A DNA stretch of 64,000 nt. Origin: Vibrio anguillarum. Lineage in GTDB: Bacteria > Pseudomonadota > Gammaproteobacteria > Enterobacterales > Vibrionaceae. Position numbers and translations under genes: made by a program. The stretch covers positions 56,859 through 120,858 of the forward strand of contig NZ_JAHGUP010000054.1 of assembly GCF_001989995.2 (NCBI RefSeq), in the 5' to 3' direction. Of the stretch, positions 20,228-29,726 are shown one piece after another. Every line of letters begins with the position of its first letter. The stretch's first letter is position 1. The notes beneath the pieces are model-generated. The model ran no database searches. It had not been told where the DNA came from and saw nothing but the letters and a program-made list of their open reading frames with translations.

Positions 20228-20427
20228 CACATCATTGCTATTGTTCTTTCTTTACTCGCGATTAAATTCATTAAAAACGTTAATGGTTTTTACCCTACAG
20301 CGAAACTTGAGCAGCGTCCCCTTTAATCGCCCAGCCTTTGACGACAATGCTAGCAACAGGCAATAGCGGATAAACATCTATTGTCAAAAAATTCAAACAT
20401 CCAATAGACGTATCTTAAGGACTTCGT

Positions 20428-20727
20428 ATGCATATTAGTCAGCGCTCCTACGCTGGAACACTTGAGTCGAGTGACCTACTCGTTGAAGTGACACCTAGCG
20501 GTGGCGGTCATCTGAAAATTGACATTACTAGCTCGGTCGAAAAGCAATTTGAGCCAATTATCCGTCAGGTTGTAACTCACACGTTGGAGGAGATGGGTGT
20601 CAGTTCTGCCATCGTCACTATTAATGATAAAGGAGCCCTTGATTGTGTGATCCGCGCTCGCGTACAAGCCGCAGTGATGCGCGCAGCGAATATCGCTAAT
20701 AACGACATTATTTGGGGGGCAATTTAA
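20428..20727 (+). CDS. citD: Citrate lyase gamma chain (acyl carrier protein)
   Basis: Acyl carrier subunit of citrate lyase, 99 residues. The prosthetic-group serine is Ser14 in YAGTLESSD, the same position as in the Klebsiella protein. The start follows TAAGGA at good spacing. Its stop codon overlaps the citE start (TAATG). It carries the 2'-(5''-triphosphoribosyl)-dephospho-CoA derived thiol through which acetyl and citryl groups cycle. Confidence 0.95.
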   Translation: MHISQRSYAGTLESSDLLVEVTPSGGGHLKIDITSSVEKQFEPIIRQVVTHTLEEMGVSSAIVTINDKGALDCVIRARVQAAVMRAANIANNDIIWGAI

Positions 20728-21602
20728 TGAGTAAGCTACGAAGAAGCATGCTTTTTGTCCCAAGCTCCAATGCGGCAATGTTAAGCAATGCATTCATCTA
20801 CACACCCGATGCAATCATGTTTGATTTAGAAGATTCCGTCTCCCTGCGTGAGAAAGATACGGCGCGCATGTTGGTTTACAACGCACTGCAACACCCGCTC
20901 TACCAAAATATTGAGACGATTGTACGTGTTAATGCTTTGGAATCTGATTTTGGACATGCTGATGTAAGGGCCGTCGTCAAAGCTGGCGTGAACGCGGTGC
21001 GTTTACCCAAAACAGATACGCTGCAAGATGTGGTGGATATGGAGCTTGCCATAGAACAAGCTGAAATTGAATTTGGTCGCAAGTTAGGCAGTACCAAAAT
21101 GCTTGCTGCGATTGAATCGGCGATGGGAGTAAATAACGCTGTTGAGATTGCTTGTGGTTCAAAACGTTTGATTGGTATTGCGTTGGGCGCAGAAGATTAT
21201 GTACGCGATTTGCGTACACAACGCACATCTGAAGGCACTGAACTTTTGTTTGCACGCTGTTCAATACTGCAAGCTGCTCGTGCCGCCGGCGTCATGGCTT
21301 TCGATACTGTTTATTCCGATGCGAACAATGACGAAGGCTTTCTTCACGAAGCGGAACAGATCAAAACATTAGGTTTTGATGGCAAGTCGCTGATTAACCC
21401 TCGCCAAATCGAAATGATCCACAACGTTTTTGCTCCATCACAGAAAGAAGTTGATCACGCTTACGCCGTTATTGAGGTGGCGCAAGACGCTGAGCAACAA
21501 GGTTCTGGCGTGGTTTCTCTCAATGGAAAAATGGTGGATGCGCCGATCATTGAACGTGCTCGATGGACACTAGAGCGGGCAAAATCCGGTATTAAACAGT
21601 AA
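20727..21602 (+). CDS. citE: Citrate lyase beta chain (citryl-ACP lyase)
   Basis: Cleaves citryl-ACP to acetyl-ACP and oxaloacetate. It has 291 residues from ATG 20727, which overlaps the citD stop by one base. The frame is open a little further (TTG 20712) but this adds only five residues inside citD. Typical HpcH/HpaI-fold motifs are [36 protein letters not shown] and GADEDY-like [22 protein letters not shown] near the C-terminus is also diagnostic. Confidence 0.96.
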   Translation: MSKLRRSMLFVPSSNAAMLSNAFIYTPDAIMFDLEDSVSLREKDTARMLVYNALQHPLYQNIETIVRVNALESDFGHADVRAVVKAGVNAVRLPKTDTLQDVVDMELAIEQAEIEFGRKLGSTKMLAAIESAMGVNNAVEIACGSKRLIGIALGAEDYVRDLRTQRTSEGTELLFARCSILQAARAAGVMAFDTVYSDANNDEGFLHEAEQIKTLGFDGKSLINPRQIEMIHNVFAPSQKEVDHAYAVIEVAQDAEQQGSGVVSLNGKMVDAPIIERARWTLERAKSGIKQ

Positions 21603-21614
21603 GGCAGCAGTTGG

Positions 21615-23132
21615 ATGAATAATAAAAAACTTCGTGAATTTGATTTAACGGCTCCCAATTTAAGACCTTATGCGGGTCCACATGAGCTTACTCCCCACTT
21701 ATATGACCGTGACAAAAAAAAGTCACGTAAGCTGTTCAAAACCGTTCAAGACGCTGTGCGCAACAGTGGGTTGAAAGATGGTATGACTGTCTCATTTCAT
21801 CACTCTTTTCGTGGTGGTGATCAAATCATCAACATGGTGATGGATGTCCTCGCGCAGCTAGGATTAAAGAATTTAACCTTAGCCTCCAGCTCGTTGGCCG
21901 AAATCCATTCACCGCTTATTACGCACATAGAAAATGGTGTAGTGAGTAAGATTTATACCTCCGGATTGCGTGGTGAGCTGGCGGAATTTATTTCCAACGG
22001 ATCCATGAATGAGCCGATCCACATTCATTCGCATGGTGGTCGTGTTCAGCTTATACAATCTGGTGAACTTAATATTGATGTTGCGTTTCTTGGTGTCTCT
22101 ACCAGTGACGAATTTGGTAATGCCAATGCCGTACATGGTCATTCACGTTGTGGCTCTTTGGGTTACGCACAAATCGATGCCATGTACGCTAAGCATGTGG
22201 TTATTTTAACCGAGCAACTGGTTCAATTTCCAAACCAACCAGCTTCAATAGCGCAAGATAGTGTTGATAGTGTGGTACTGGTGAAATGTGTCGGCGATGC
22301 TTCAAAAATCGGCGGTGGAACAACACGTATGACAAGTAACCCCCGTGAGCTTTTGATTGCACGGAAAGCGGCCGATGTTATTGAGCATTCTGGGTACTTT
22401 AAGCAAGATTTCTCAATGCAAACTGGCTCGGGTGGTGCTTCTTTAGCGGTGACTCGTTTTCTTGAAGAAAAAATGGTCAGAAAGAATATTACAGCCAGTT
22501 TTGCACTGGGTGGTATTACATCCACTATGGTGGATCTGCATGAAAAAGGCTTGATCAAAACGCTACTCGATGTTCAGTCATTCGATGGCCATGCGATTGA
22601 CTCTTTAGCTCGCAATCCAAACCACATTGAAATTTCCGCTAACCAATATGCTAATCCTGCCTCCAAAGGAGCGGTAGTAGATCGATTGGATGTAGTGATC
22701 TTAAGTGCACTAGAGATCGATACCGATTTCAACGTCAATGTGATTACCGGTTCCGATGGTGTTATCCGCGGCGCATCGGGTGGTCACAGTGATACTGCGG
22801 CTTCGGCCAATTTGACGATTATTGTTGCTCCCTTGGTCAGAGGCCGAATTCCTACGGTTGTAGAATCAGTATTGAATGTCGTGACCGTTGGCAGCGAAAT
22901 TGATGTGTTAGTGACTGATCATGGTGTGGCAGTTAACCCGAATCGACCTGAAATTGCCGAAAAATTGCAACAAAGTGGCCTGATTCTAATGAGCATCGAG
23001 CAGTTGCAAGAGAGGGCAGAATTATTGACGGGTAAACCAAGGTCCATTGCTTTTGAAGAAAAAGTGGTGGGCTATGTTCGTTACCGTGATGGTTCAGTGC
23101 TTGATGTGATTCGGCAAGTTAAGGAGTTGTGA
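21615..23132 (+). CDS. citF: Citrate lyase alpha chain (citrate:acetyl-ACP transferase)
   Basis: Acetyl-ACP:citrate ACP-transferase subunit, 505 residues, the usual length. Motifs include TVSFHHSFRGGDQIINMVMD, the CoA-transferase-like GGTTRMTSNPRE, and GSDGVIRGASGGHSDTA. It lies 12 bp after citE and ends in TGA directly followed by the GTG start of citX. Part of the citDEFXG operon. Confidence 0.96.
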   Translation: MNNKKLREFDLTAPNLRPYAGPHELTPHLYDRDKKKSRKLFKTVQDAVRNSGLKDGMTVSFHHSFRGGDQIINMVMDVLAQLGLKNLTLASSSLAEIHSPLITHIENGVVSKIYTSGLRGELAEFISNGSMNEPIHIHSHGGRVQLIQSGELNIDVAFLGVSTSDEFGNANAVHGHSRCGSLGYAQIDAMYAKHVVILTEQLVQFPNQPASIAQDSVDSVVLVKCVGDASKIGGGTTRMTSNPRELLIARKAADVIEHSGYFKQDFSMQTGSGGASLAVTRFLEEKMVRKNITASFALGGITSTMVDLHEKGLIKTLLDVQSFDGHAIDSLARNPNHIEISANQYANPASKGAVVDRLDVVILSALEIDTDFNVNVITGSDGVIRGASGGHSDTAASANLTIIVAPLVRGRIPTVVESVLNVVTVGSEIDVLVTDHGVAVNPNRPEIAEKLQQSGLILMSIEQLQERAELLTGKPRSIAFEEKVVGYVRYRDGSVLDVIRQVKEL

Positions 23133-23654
23133 GTGTACAGTGGGCCACAAGTTAATTTACAGCAATTACTTGATTGTAAAGAACAAAGAGCCTATCGACA
23201 AAGAGAGTGGGTTAACACTCACTCTCTGCCGCTGATCAGTTTCACGATCAACATGGTGGGGGTTGTTAAGAAAAATGCGATATCAGAAAAAGCGTTTGAT
23301 GCTGGATACTATGCTATTTTAGAAACCTGTTTAGCAAACAACATTGCGGTTGTTCGGATGGAAACTGTTGTGGAAGTCACCGGCTATGAGCTTTTGATCG
23401 CTGCAAAATGCGAAGATCCCTATCGGTTAAAATGCTTGATGGTGAAATTGGAGGAGAATCATCACTATGGGCGTCTATTTGATATCGATGTGATTTCAAC
23501 CTCTGGTCTTCCAATGTCGAGAGAGATGTTACGTTTGCCGAAGCGACGCTGTTTATTATGTGAGAACGAGGCGAAAAGTTGCGCTCGTAACCGAACTCAT
23601 CCTCTGTCTGAATTGATCCATAAAATGAGCGAGATAACCCATGATTGCCAATAG
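23133..23654 (+). CDS. citX: Apo-citrate lyase phosphoribosyl-dephospho-CoA transferase (CitX)
   Basis: Transfers the prosthetic group precursor to apo-CitD. It has 173 residues, GTG start directly abutting the citF stop, with GGAG upstream. The conserved motif GRLFDIDV is intact at residues 113-120, including Asp117 and Asp119, and is followed by LPKRRCLLCENEAKSCARNRTHPL. It overlaps citG by 14 bp. This copy, not the one at 13412-13942, has the complete catalytic motif. Confidence 0.95.
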   Translation: MYSGPQVNLQQLLDCKEQRAYRQREWVNTHSLPLISFTINMVGVVKKNAISEKAFDAGYYAILETCLANNIAVVRMETVVEVTGYELLIAAKCEDPYRLKCLMVKLEENHHYGRLFDIDVISTSGLPMSREMLRLPKRRCLLCENEAKSCARNRTHPLSELIHKMSEITHDCQ

Positions 23655-24600
23655 AAGCATTGAATGGTTGATGGATGACTGCTGCCTATATCAACCAGCC
23701 GAACGTGGAGCGTTGAGGCTGAATATTTGTGTGTTAGCAGGCAATTTGGCCTACCACGCCATGATGTTAGAAGTGCATTTAACCCCAAAAGCGGGGCTGG
23801 TAGATTGCTCCTCAAACGGTGCGCACCATGATATGGACATCCATACATTTGTGCGCAGTTGCGATGCACTTCGGCCGTTTATGAAGGCATTCGTTAAAGC
23901 AGGAGCCAGAATGTCGTATTTACCAGCCAAATCACTGCTGCCGGGTTTAAGAACTGTTGGTATTCAGGCAGAGAAAGCGATGTTTTCCGCAACCAATAAA
24001 GTTAATACGCATAAAGGCATGATTTTTACCCTTGGCCTGATATGCGGTGCAGTCGGCTGGCTGTATCAAAAAGGACTCAGTTACGACTCACAACGAGTGA
24101 GAGCCGTTATCAAAGAGTGTTGCGCAAGTTTGGTGGTAGATGATTTAAAATTATCCAATAAAATCCCCGTAACTGCTGGAGAAAAACTGTACAAACAATT
24201 TGGAATTACGGGCATTCGAGGAGAAGCTTCAAAAGGTTACCCTACCATTTATTGTTACGGGCTGCCTATTTACCAAGAGTGCATTTTGCAAGGCCATTCG
24301 GAAGAGCAAGCGCTGTCAAAAACCTTGCTCTCTTTAATGAGCCACAACTGTGACAGCAATGTGGTTAACCGTGGTGGAATGTCGGGTCTCGACTACGTAC
24401 AAAGTCAATCAAGGCAGCTACTGGAAAAAAGCCATTATCCCCACACCAACCTTGACAGTGAAATTACGCTACTCGACCAGCAATTTACGCATAAAAATCT
24501 CAGTCCAGGAGGTAGTGCAGATTTGCTGGCTGCTACTTGGCTGCTTGCTCAACTCGATATTTGTTCACAGATACTGGTGAACAAACAAGTGTCAATATAA
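23641..24600 (+). CDS. citG: Triphosphoribosyl-dephospho-CoA synthase
   Basis: Makes 2'-(5''-triphosphoribosyl)-3'-dephospho-CoA from ATP and dephospho-CoA, the precursor used by CitX. It has 319 residues. Family motifs are LTPKAGLVDCSSNGAHHDMD, NTHKGMIFTLGLICGA, GIRGEASKGYPT, CDSNVVNRGG and LSPGGSADLLAATW near the end. The start lies inside citX (14-bp overlap), consistent with coupled translation. Confidence 0.95.
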   Translation: MIANRSIEWLMDDCCLYQPAERGALRLNICVLAGNLAYHAMMLEVHLTPKAGLVDCSSNGAHHDMDIHTFVRSCDALRPFMKAFVKAGARMSYLPAKSLLPGLRTVGIQAEKAMFSATNKVNTHKGMIFTLGLICGAVGWLYQKGLSYDSQRVRAVIKECCASLVVDDLKLSNKIPVTAGEKLYKQFGITGIRGEASKGYPTIYCYGLPIYQECILQGHSEEQALSKTLLSLMSHNCDSNVVNRGGMSGLDYVQSQSRQLLEKSHYPHTNLDSEITLLDQQFTHKNLSPGGSADLLAATWLLAQLDICSQILVNKQVSI

Positions 24601-24631
24601 GCAATAAAGTCAGTGATAAAGGGAAAGTTTC

Positions 24632-25405
24632 ATGTTGTGTATCGGTATTATTGGTAATTATTCAGGTCATTTAAGTGGTGCAGAACAAGTACAAGAAACG
24701 GCATTGCCCAATGGTATCTTTGTGATTGATTGTTCTCATCCGGAAACGTTAACCTCAGGGAAGATAATCTACTACCCAAGAAGTGGAAGTAAAGTTGATA
24801 TTGAGCCAGAATTTGTTATTCGTTGCCAAGTGAGTTATGAGCAAGGGAAAGTGAGCGCTTTAATGCCAAAACAGCTTACTATAGGCAATGACTTTACTAT
24901 TCGTGAATTGACAGGTTCCAATAAAATTGACCAACGAAAATCTTGGGGAGAATGTTCTAAAGGGATTAATCACTATTGGTGGGATGTGCTGAGATTAAGT
25001 CCTTCAAATTATGGTGAGAATTTAAAGCTTATCTCCTATATTGAACGAGATGGTGATTTCTATTTAGCAACGCCAGAAGTTGATTGCACCGAACTAAAAA
25101 TATTCTATTGTCATTTAATGGTGTGGTTAACTAACGTGATTAATAACCAAGTTGATGAAGGTATGTATAGCACTATTTTACCTGAAATAGAAAAACAAGG
25201 TTTTCCTAATGAACTGATTCTCTTTACTGGTGCACCAAATTATACCTATTGGGGTGATATGAACTTTATCCAGAAAGGTGATAAAGTTCATATCGCTGCT
25301 TATGATATAAATCATACTAATGAGGATGAAATAAAGAGAATGTTTAAATCACAATATATTATCAATAACCAATACATATTATCATTGTCTCAACATATTA
25401 TTTAA
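24632..25405 (+). CDS. DUF5718-like protein, possible fumarylacetoacetate-hydrolase fold, end of cit operon
   Basis: 257 residues; I do not know a demonstrated function. It resembles the DUF5718 family. The stretch IEPEFVIRCQVSYEQGK followed by TIGNDFTIREL is like the metal-binding core of fumarylacetoacetate-hydrolase fold proteins (EPE triad, GND). It begins 31 bp after citG on the same strand with AAAGGGAAAG upstream, so it is probably the last gene of the citDEFXG transcript. A role in citrate or oxaloacetate metabolism, for example oxaloacetate tautomerase or decarboxylase-like chemistry known in the FAH superfamily, is inference. Codon use becomes more AT-rich towards its end. Confidence 0.65.
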   Translation: MLCIGIIGNYSGHLSGAEQVQETALPNGIFVIDCSHPETLTSGKIIYYPRSGSKVDIEPEFVIRCQVSYEQGKVSALMPKQLTIGNDFTIRELTGSNKIDQRKSWGECSKGINHYWWDVLRLSPSNYGENLKLISYIERDGDFYLATPEVDCTELKIFYCHLMVWLTNVINNQVDEGMYSTILPEIEKQGFPNELILFTGAPNYTYWGDMNFIQKGDKVHIAAYDINHTNEDEIKRMFKSQYIINNQYILSLSQHII

Positions 25406-25593
25406 CATTGTAGGGATATTTGTTTTTCTATTTAAATTTCTATTTTTTAATAGTCAAGCATTAGTCGGCGTGAGAATTAAATTCATAGAATTCATTAAAT
25501 GATATTTGAACGTCAAGAAAGTGATAGCTTATTCATACTTATGGTTTCTATTTCGTCATATTATCATTTTGTGCTCATCGACAGGATTGAACA

Positions 25594-25869
25594 ATGATTG
25601 TAACCAATACATTTAACGAAAATTTAAGTGAAGAATCAAAACAGAATTGGCTTAGTTACTGGAATCACTTTAATAATAATGAATACCAATTTTGTGCAGA
25701 ACATAATTGCATAAACAAGCATCATCATGGCGTATTGGTCAAACAAACTGGTTTTAGTGATGATAGGCTATTTGTTATACCTTTGTGTAAAGAACACAGC
25801 GCTAATTTTTTAAACCCCATTGAACTTGATGAGAAAGTCAGTGTTGTTCCAGCAGAGCTAAGTTTGTAG
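25594..25869 (+). CDS. Small Cys/His-rich hypothetical protein
   Basis: 91 residues, AT-rich gene. Cysteines and histidines are arranged as FCAEHNCINKHHHG, then after about 25 residues VIPLCKEHS. This spacing looks like a small zinc-binding treble-clef knuckle, related in look to HNH-type folds, but no H-N-H catalytic set is visible. GACAGG precedes the ATG at 25594. It follows the DUF5718 gene by 188 bp and is closed by a terminator. Function unknown. Confidence 0.6.
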   Translation: MIVTNTFNENLSEESKQNWLSYWNHFNNNEYQFCAEHNCINKHHHGVLVKQTGFSDDRLFVIPLCKEHSANFLNPIELDEKVSVVPAELSL

Positions 25870-25899
25870 ATATCCTTGTAGGGATTTTGTTGGAAGTTA

Positions 25900-25933
25900 A
25901 GCAATGCCATTTATTTTGCATTGCTCTTTTTTT
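25900..25933 (+). terminator. Rho-independent terminator after the small Cys/His protein
   Basis: Stem AGCAATGC / GCATTGCT, loop of 10 nt, then CTTTTTTT. This marks the right end of the citrate island. The following 195 bp (25934-26128) show no gene. Confidence 0.85.
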
Positions 25934-26128
25934 ATCTAAAATTTGTAGTTCTGGTTTTAATGTTTGAAAAGTGTAATGTTGATTATGGAATTGGAGGTGT
26001 GCTTTGTGATGCCTTAACCTCCGACATTAGAAATGTGATAACTATTCCATAACTTAACACGACATAAGACATGTCTATGAAAAATGGTATTATTTTTGAG
26101 AATTTTAGTATTTTTATAGGAATCGGTT

Positions 26129-26305
26129 GTGGACCCTGTGATATCGCAATTAAAGAAGGATTTTTATGCGCAGATTCGCTCTCTCAAAGACGGTCCGACA
26201 TCTGAATCTCAAACGACCTTAGCACTGCTCACAGAAGAAGAGTTGCAACAACTTGAACAAATGTGGGTTGAACTGGCGGTTTGGAAGCAGTCGCAGAATA
26301 TCTAA
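26129..26305 (+). CDS. Small hypothetical protein (58 aa)
   Basis: A GTG start at 26129 preceded by ATAGGA at 8-nt spacing gives 58 residues starting VDPVISQLKKDFYAQ. It ends with a heptad-like helical segment (LTEEELQQLEQMWVEL) and WKQSQNI. It is followed by a bidirectional terminator shared with manA. The good ribosome site, coding-like composition and terminator support a real short gene. The family is not recognised. Confidence 0.55.
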   Translation: MDPVISQLKKDFYAQIRSLKDGPTSESQTTLALLTEEELQQLEQMWVELAVWKQSQNI

Positions 26306-26350
26306 CTGCCCACAAATCGATTAGCGCAAATTTTCGTAATAATCCCAAAT

Positions 26351-26383
26351 AAAAAGCCAGCAGAACAGATGCTGGCTTTTTTG
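26351..26383. terminator. Bidirectional terminator between the small gene and manA
   Basis: AAAAAGCCAGCA / TGCTGGCTTTTTT with loop GAACAGA. The A-run on one side and T-run on the other serve both convergent genes. Confidence 0.85.
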
Positions 26384-26399
26384 TTTATCACGTCGGCTG

Positions 26400-27596
26400 T
26401 TAATTATACGCGCGTGCGACACGTCCAAGTGATGACAGTTGATAATGTTCAGCGTATGCGGGGATGAAGATTGAGTGACCTTTTTTCACGGTTAGAGACT
26501 CACCATTGTCATGGGTTAAGGTCGCATCAGCATCAATGGCAAAGATAATTTCGGCACTGTTGATTTTCACGTTAACTTGCGCGGCATTGAGGTAAATCGC
26601 AAACTTAAAATCGCGGACTGGGACAGGGAACAGTAATGCTCCATTTTCTTCGATTGGTTTCAATAACAGGCTTGAAGCGGGTTTTTCTTCAAATAGCGTG
26701 CATGATGCGAGCTCTTCAATATCCATGTGTTTGGGTGTTAGGCCAGCGCGCAATACGTTGTCTGAATTGGCCATGATTTCAAGCCCGGTACCTTTCAAGT
26801 AGGCGTGTGGCGTTCTGGCGTCTAAAAACATGGCCTCACCCGGAGCTAAAGTGAGTACATTGAGCATTAATGGAGAAAATAGACCGATATCACCGGGGTA
26901 CTGTTGTGCCAGCTCTAAAATGAGCTCAAAAAGATCATCATCTGAATGATGGTGGGCATACGCTAATAATGCATTCACCGCATGTTCTTTTTTCTCGCCA
27001 GTTAATGATAGCAATGCACTAAAAAAGGTTTTTAAACCTTGTGATGTTGGGTTGTGTGCAAAATCATCGACTAGGGTTGAAATCGCATTGATATTCAGCG
27101 TTTGAAATTGTTCAACAATCTCTGTGATTGGGCGAAACCCATTCATCGCTTGATAAGGGGTAAGGGCGTAAACCAATTCCGGCTTGTGGTTAGGATCTTT
27201 ATAGTTGCGATGTCCGGCATTGAGTGGGATCTCCGCTTGGTTTTCTTTCTCAAAACCAATTTCCGCTTCTTGCTTACTTGGGTGAACTTGAATCGAAAGG
27301 GCGTTCGCTGCGGCAAGTACTTTGAAAAGATAAGGTAACTCACCAAAGGTTGTTGCAGTAGTAGCAGAAAGAAACGCTGTTTTATCTTGGTTGATCATCT
27401 CAAGCAACGAAACAGGTTCTCCATTCACATGAATTTGTGAGCATCCATTTGGGTGTGCTCCCATCCAAATTTCTGCTTGTGGAGTGTTGTTTGGGTTAGC
27501 AATATCAAACAAGTGCTGAATCGAAGTCGTGCTTCCCCACGCATAGTTTTGGATGACATTGTCCATTAAAAAGAAAGGTTGTTTGTTATTGGTCAT
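26400..27596 (-). CDS. manA: Mannose-6-phosphate isomerase, class I
   Basis: Zn-dependent interconversion of mannose 6-P and fructose 6-P. It has 398 residues from ATG 27594-27596 (MTNNKQPFFLMDNVIQNYAWGS). An in-frame GTG four codons earlier is less likely. Type I motifs are AEIWMGAHPNG, the metal ligands IQVHPSK and PDPNHKPE-like KDPNHKPELVYAL, and LTPKHMDIEEL. It sits downstream of the EIIABC gene, which makes a mannose role for that PTS likely. A terminator and a hairpin lie in the 150-bp gap between the two. Confidence 0.95.
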   Translation of the reverse strand: MTNNKQPFFLMDNVIQNYAWGSTTSIQHLFDIANPNNTPQAEIWMGAHPNGCSQIHVNGEPVSLLEMINQDKTAFLSATTATTFGELPYLFKVLAAANALSIQVHPSKQEAEIGFEKENQAEIPLNAGHRNYKDPNHKPELVYALTPYQAMNGFRPITEIVEQFQTLNINAISTLVDDFAHNPTSQGLKTFFSALLSLTGEKKEHAVNALLAYAHHHSDDDLFELILELAQQYPGDIGLFSPLMLNVLTLAPGEAMFLDARTPHAYLKGTGLEIMANSDNVLRAGLTPKHMDIEELASCTLFEEKPASSLLLKPIEENGALLFPVPVRDFKFAIYLNAAQVNVKINSAEIIFAIDADATLTHDNGESLTVKKGHSIFIPAYAEHYQLSSLGRVARAYN

Positions 27597-27654
27597 AGTA
27601 CATCTCACAAAAAATCAAAATAAAAACAAAGCAGCAGTACATAGAGTAAGCGAA

Positions 27655-27683
27655 ATAAAAAACTCCCGAGTTAAAGCGGGAGT
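27655..27683 (-). terminator. Rho-independent terminator between the PTS EIIABC gene and manA
   Basis: On the - strand: ACTCCCG, loop CTTTAACT, CGGGAGT, then TTTTTT. It would end EIIABC transcripts about 65 nt before the manA start, so manA expression needs read-through or its own promoter. Confidence 0.75.
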
Positions 27684-27717
27684 ACAACATAAAATCAGAA
27701 GCTCAGCGTTGATGAAC

Positions 27718-27747
27718 ATCAAGCACTCTCGGGGGAGAGTGCTTGAT
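27718..27747. repeat. Perfect 13-bp stem hairpin immediately after the EIIABC stop
   Basis: ATCAAGCACTCTC, loop GGGG, GAGAGTGCTTGAT, with no T-run on either side. It begins 3 nt after the EIIABC stop codon on the - strand. Such structures often stabilise the upstream mRNA or act with the nearby terminator; the role here is inference. Confidence 0.6.
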
Positions 27748-27749
27748 CA

Positions 27750-29648
27750 TTAAGCCGTTGCTTGTTGTAATTTCGCTTGGCGCATTTTTTTCAGAGTGAT
27801 ACAAACAACACCTGTCACTACAGCACCGGTTGCCATGCAAAGCAAAGCTAGCAAAGGCTTATTCATGGCACCGAGCAATGCTACTACAGGACCGCCGTGG
27901 GCAACACTGTTTGTAATACCAAAAGTGAACGCCATAACCGCTGCAACCATCGACCCCAAGATGTTTGCTGGAATGACTGACATCGGATCTTGCGCGGCAA
28001 ATGGAATGGCTCCTTCAGAAATACCAACCAAGCCCATTGCACCGGAAGCTTTACCTGCTTCAATTTCAGAGGCTTCAAACAAGTTCAGTTTACGGCCCAG
28101 TACGGTCGCTAAAGCCATACCAAGTGGCGCGACTGGAATGGCACACGCCATTGCACCCATAAATTGAGTTTGACCGCTGGCAATCATACCAACAGAGAAG
28201 AGGAATGCCACTTTGTTAAATGGGCCACCCATATCAAAGCCAGCCATGCCGCCGAGCACAATACCGAGCAGTATCACGTTACCTGAGCTCATGCTCGTAA
28301 GTAGTGCGGTTAAGCCATCCATCAAGCTTGCAATCGGCGCGCCGATAACAAAAATAAAGAGCCCAGAGATAAAGAGTGAGCCTGCGATGGGTGCAATCAT
28401 GATTGGCACAAGTGGTTGAATAAACTTGTGAAAATGGATGCTTGTTAACCATTTGATGAAATAACCGACTAAAAGGCCAGCAATAATGGCACCGATAAAA
28501 CCTGTACCGGCATCTGCGCCGTAGAATGACCCGTTGTTAGCGATCCAACCACCAATTAAGCCAGGAGTCAGAGCGGGGCGATCGGCGATCGCATACGCGA
28601 TGTAACCTGCAAGAATGGGGATCATCAATGTAAAAGCAACCACACCGACGTTCAGCACTTGGTTCCACATACTGCCGTCAGGAATGGCCATACCAGCTTC
28701 GGTTGGCTCGCCGCCAATAGCGAGTGCTAAAGCAATCAACAAACCGCCAGTAACAACGAATGGGATCATATGCGATACACCATTCATCAAATAGCGGTAT
28801 AAATCGGAGCGAGCTTGCGCCGCTTTGCCTTTTCCACCTAAAGTCTTGGTACTGGCATCGGCTTGATATTTTGGTGCGCTGAGGGCTTTTTCAATCAACC
28901 CTTTTGCATCACGAATCGGCGCTTTAACGCCCGTTTCAATCAGTTTTTTACCCGCAAAGCGCACCATGTCAACTTGCTTGTCACAAGCCACGATGATCGC
29001 ATCAGCTTTGGCTATCTCTTCATCCGTTGGGCTGTTTTTCACCCCAATCGAACCGTTGGTTTCGACTTTAATTTGATAACCCATCGCGGCGGCCCCTTTT
29101 TCCAGCGCTTCAGCGGCAAGATAAGTGTGTGCGACACCGGCTGGGCAGCCCGTTACGCCAATCAAAAAGCCTTTATTGGCTTCAACATCGGTTGTTTTTT
29201 CGGTTTTTTGTAGCAACAAATCTAGCGCTGCTTGCTCTGTTTTTGCGTCTAAGAAACGTTGGATGAACCCTTCTTCAATAAGCTTGGAAGAGAGCTCTGC
29301 CAGCACTTCAATATGATGATTTGAACCACCATCAGGCGAGGCTATCATGAAAAATAATTTAGAAGGCAAGCCATCTTCCGCGCCATATTCGATACCGCTT
29401 TTGCTGATGCCTATCACAACTGCAGGCGAGATAACGGCGGAACTTTTGGCATGAGGCAGCGCGACACCATCTTCAAATCCAGTGTTACCAAGCTCTTCAC
29501 GAGCATAGATATCGGCTAAAAACTGCGATTTATCGCTGATGCGTCCTTGTTCTAACAGTACATCGACCAGCTCTGAGAAAACGCCATCTTTTGATGTTGC
29601 TTTCAAATCAAGCCGGATCAAGTTCTCATTAATGAGTTGAGTGATCAT
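27750..29648 (-). CDS. PTS system EIIABC component, fructose family (probably mannose or fructose)
   Basis: Three-domain sugar permease of the Fru family, 632 residues. EIIA spans about 1-148 with phospho-His66 (GVALPHAK). EIIB spans about 160-255 with phospho-Cys168 (GVTGCPAGVAHTY). EIIC spans about 285-620 with GGWIANNGSFYGADAGTGFIG and GMAGFDMGGPFNKVAF. It imports and phosphorylates a hexose. manA downstream and an AraC-type regulator upstream suggest mannose, as in ManP-type systems of the same family. Fructose is the alternative. It starts divergently from the AraC gene. Confidence 0.92.
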   Translation of the reverse strand: MITQLINENLIRLDLKATSKDGVFSELVDVLLEQGRISDKSQFLADIYAREELGNTGFEDGVALPHAKSSAVISPAVVIGISKSGIEYGAEDGLPSKLFFMIASPDGGSNHHIEVLAELSSKLIEEGFIQRFLDAKTEQAALDLLLQKTEKTTDVEANKGFLIGVTGCPAGVAHTYLAAEALEKGAAAMGYQIKVETNGSIGVKNSPTDEEIAKADAIIVACDKQVDMVRFAGKKLIETGVKAPIRDAKGLIEKALSAPKYQADASTKTLGGKGKAAQARSDLYRYLMNGVSHMIPFVVTGGLLIALALAIGGEPTEAGMAIPDGSMWNQVLNVGVVAFTLMIPILAGYIAYAIADRPALTPGLIGGWIANNGSFYGADAGTGFIGAIIAGLLVGYFIKWLTSIHFHKFIQPLVPIMIAPIAGSLFISGLFIFVIGAPIASLMDGLTALLTSMSSGNVILLGIVLGGMAGFDMGGPFNKVAFLFSVGMIASGQTQFMGAMACAIPVAPLGMALATVLGRKLNLFEASEIEAGKASGAMGLVGISEGAIPFAAQDPMSVIPANILGSMVAAVMAFTFGITNSVAHGGPVVALLGAMNKPLLALLCMATGAVVTGVVCITLKKMRQAKLQQATA

Positions 29649-29726
29649 GTTTCGTCCCCTATATGGTTTTTATCCCCTTCGCACGTAGAACTGAGCCATG
29701 TTGGCTGCAACTTCAAACTGTTTGGG

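Noticed and set aside
20287..20390. Short - strand frame before citD reading like a membrane-protein C-terminus
   Set aside because: Only about 35 codons, no start with a ribosome site and no confident homology; it may be a chance frame in the promoter region.
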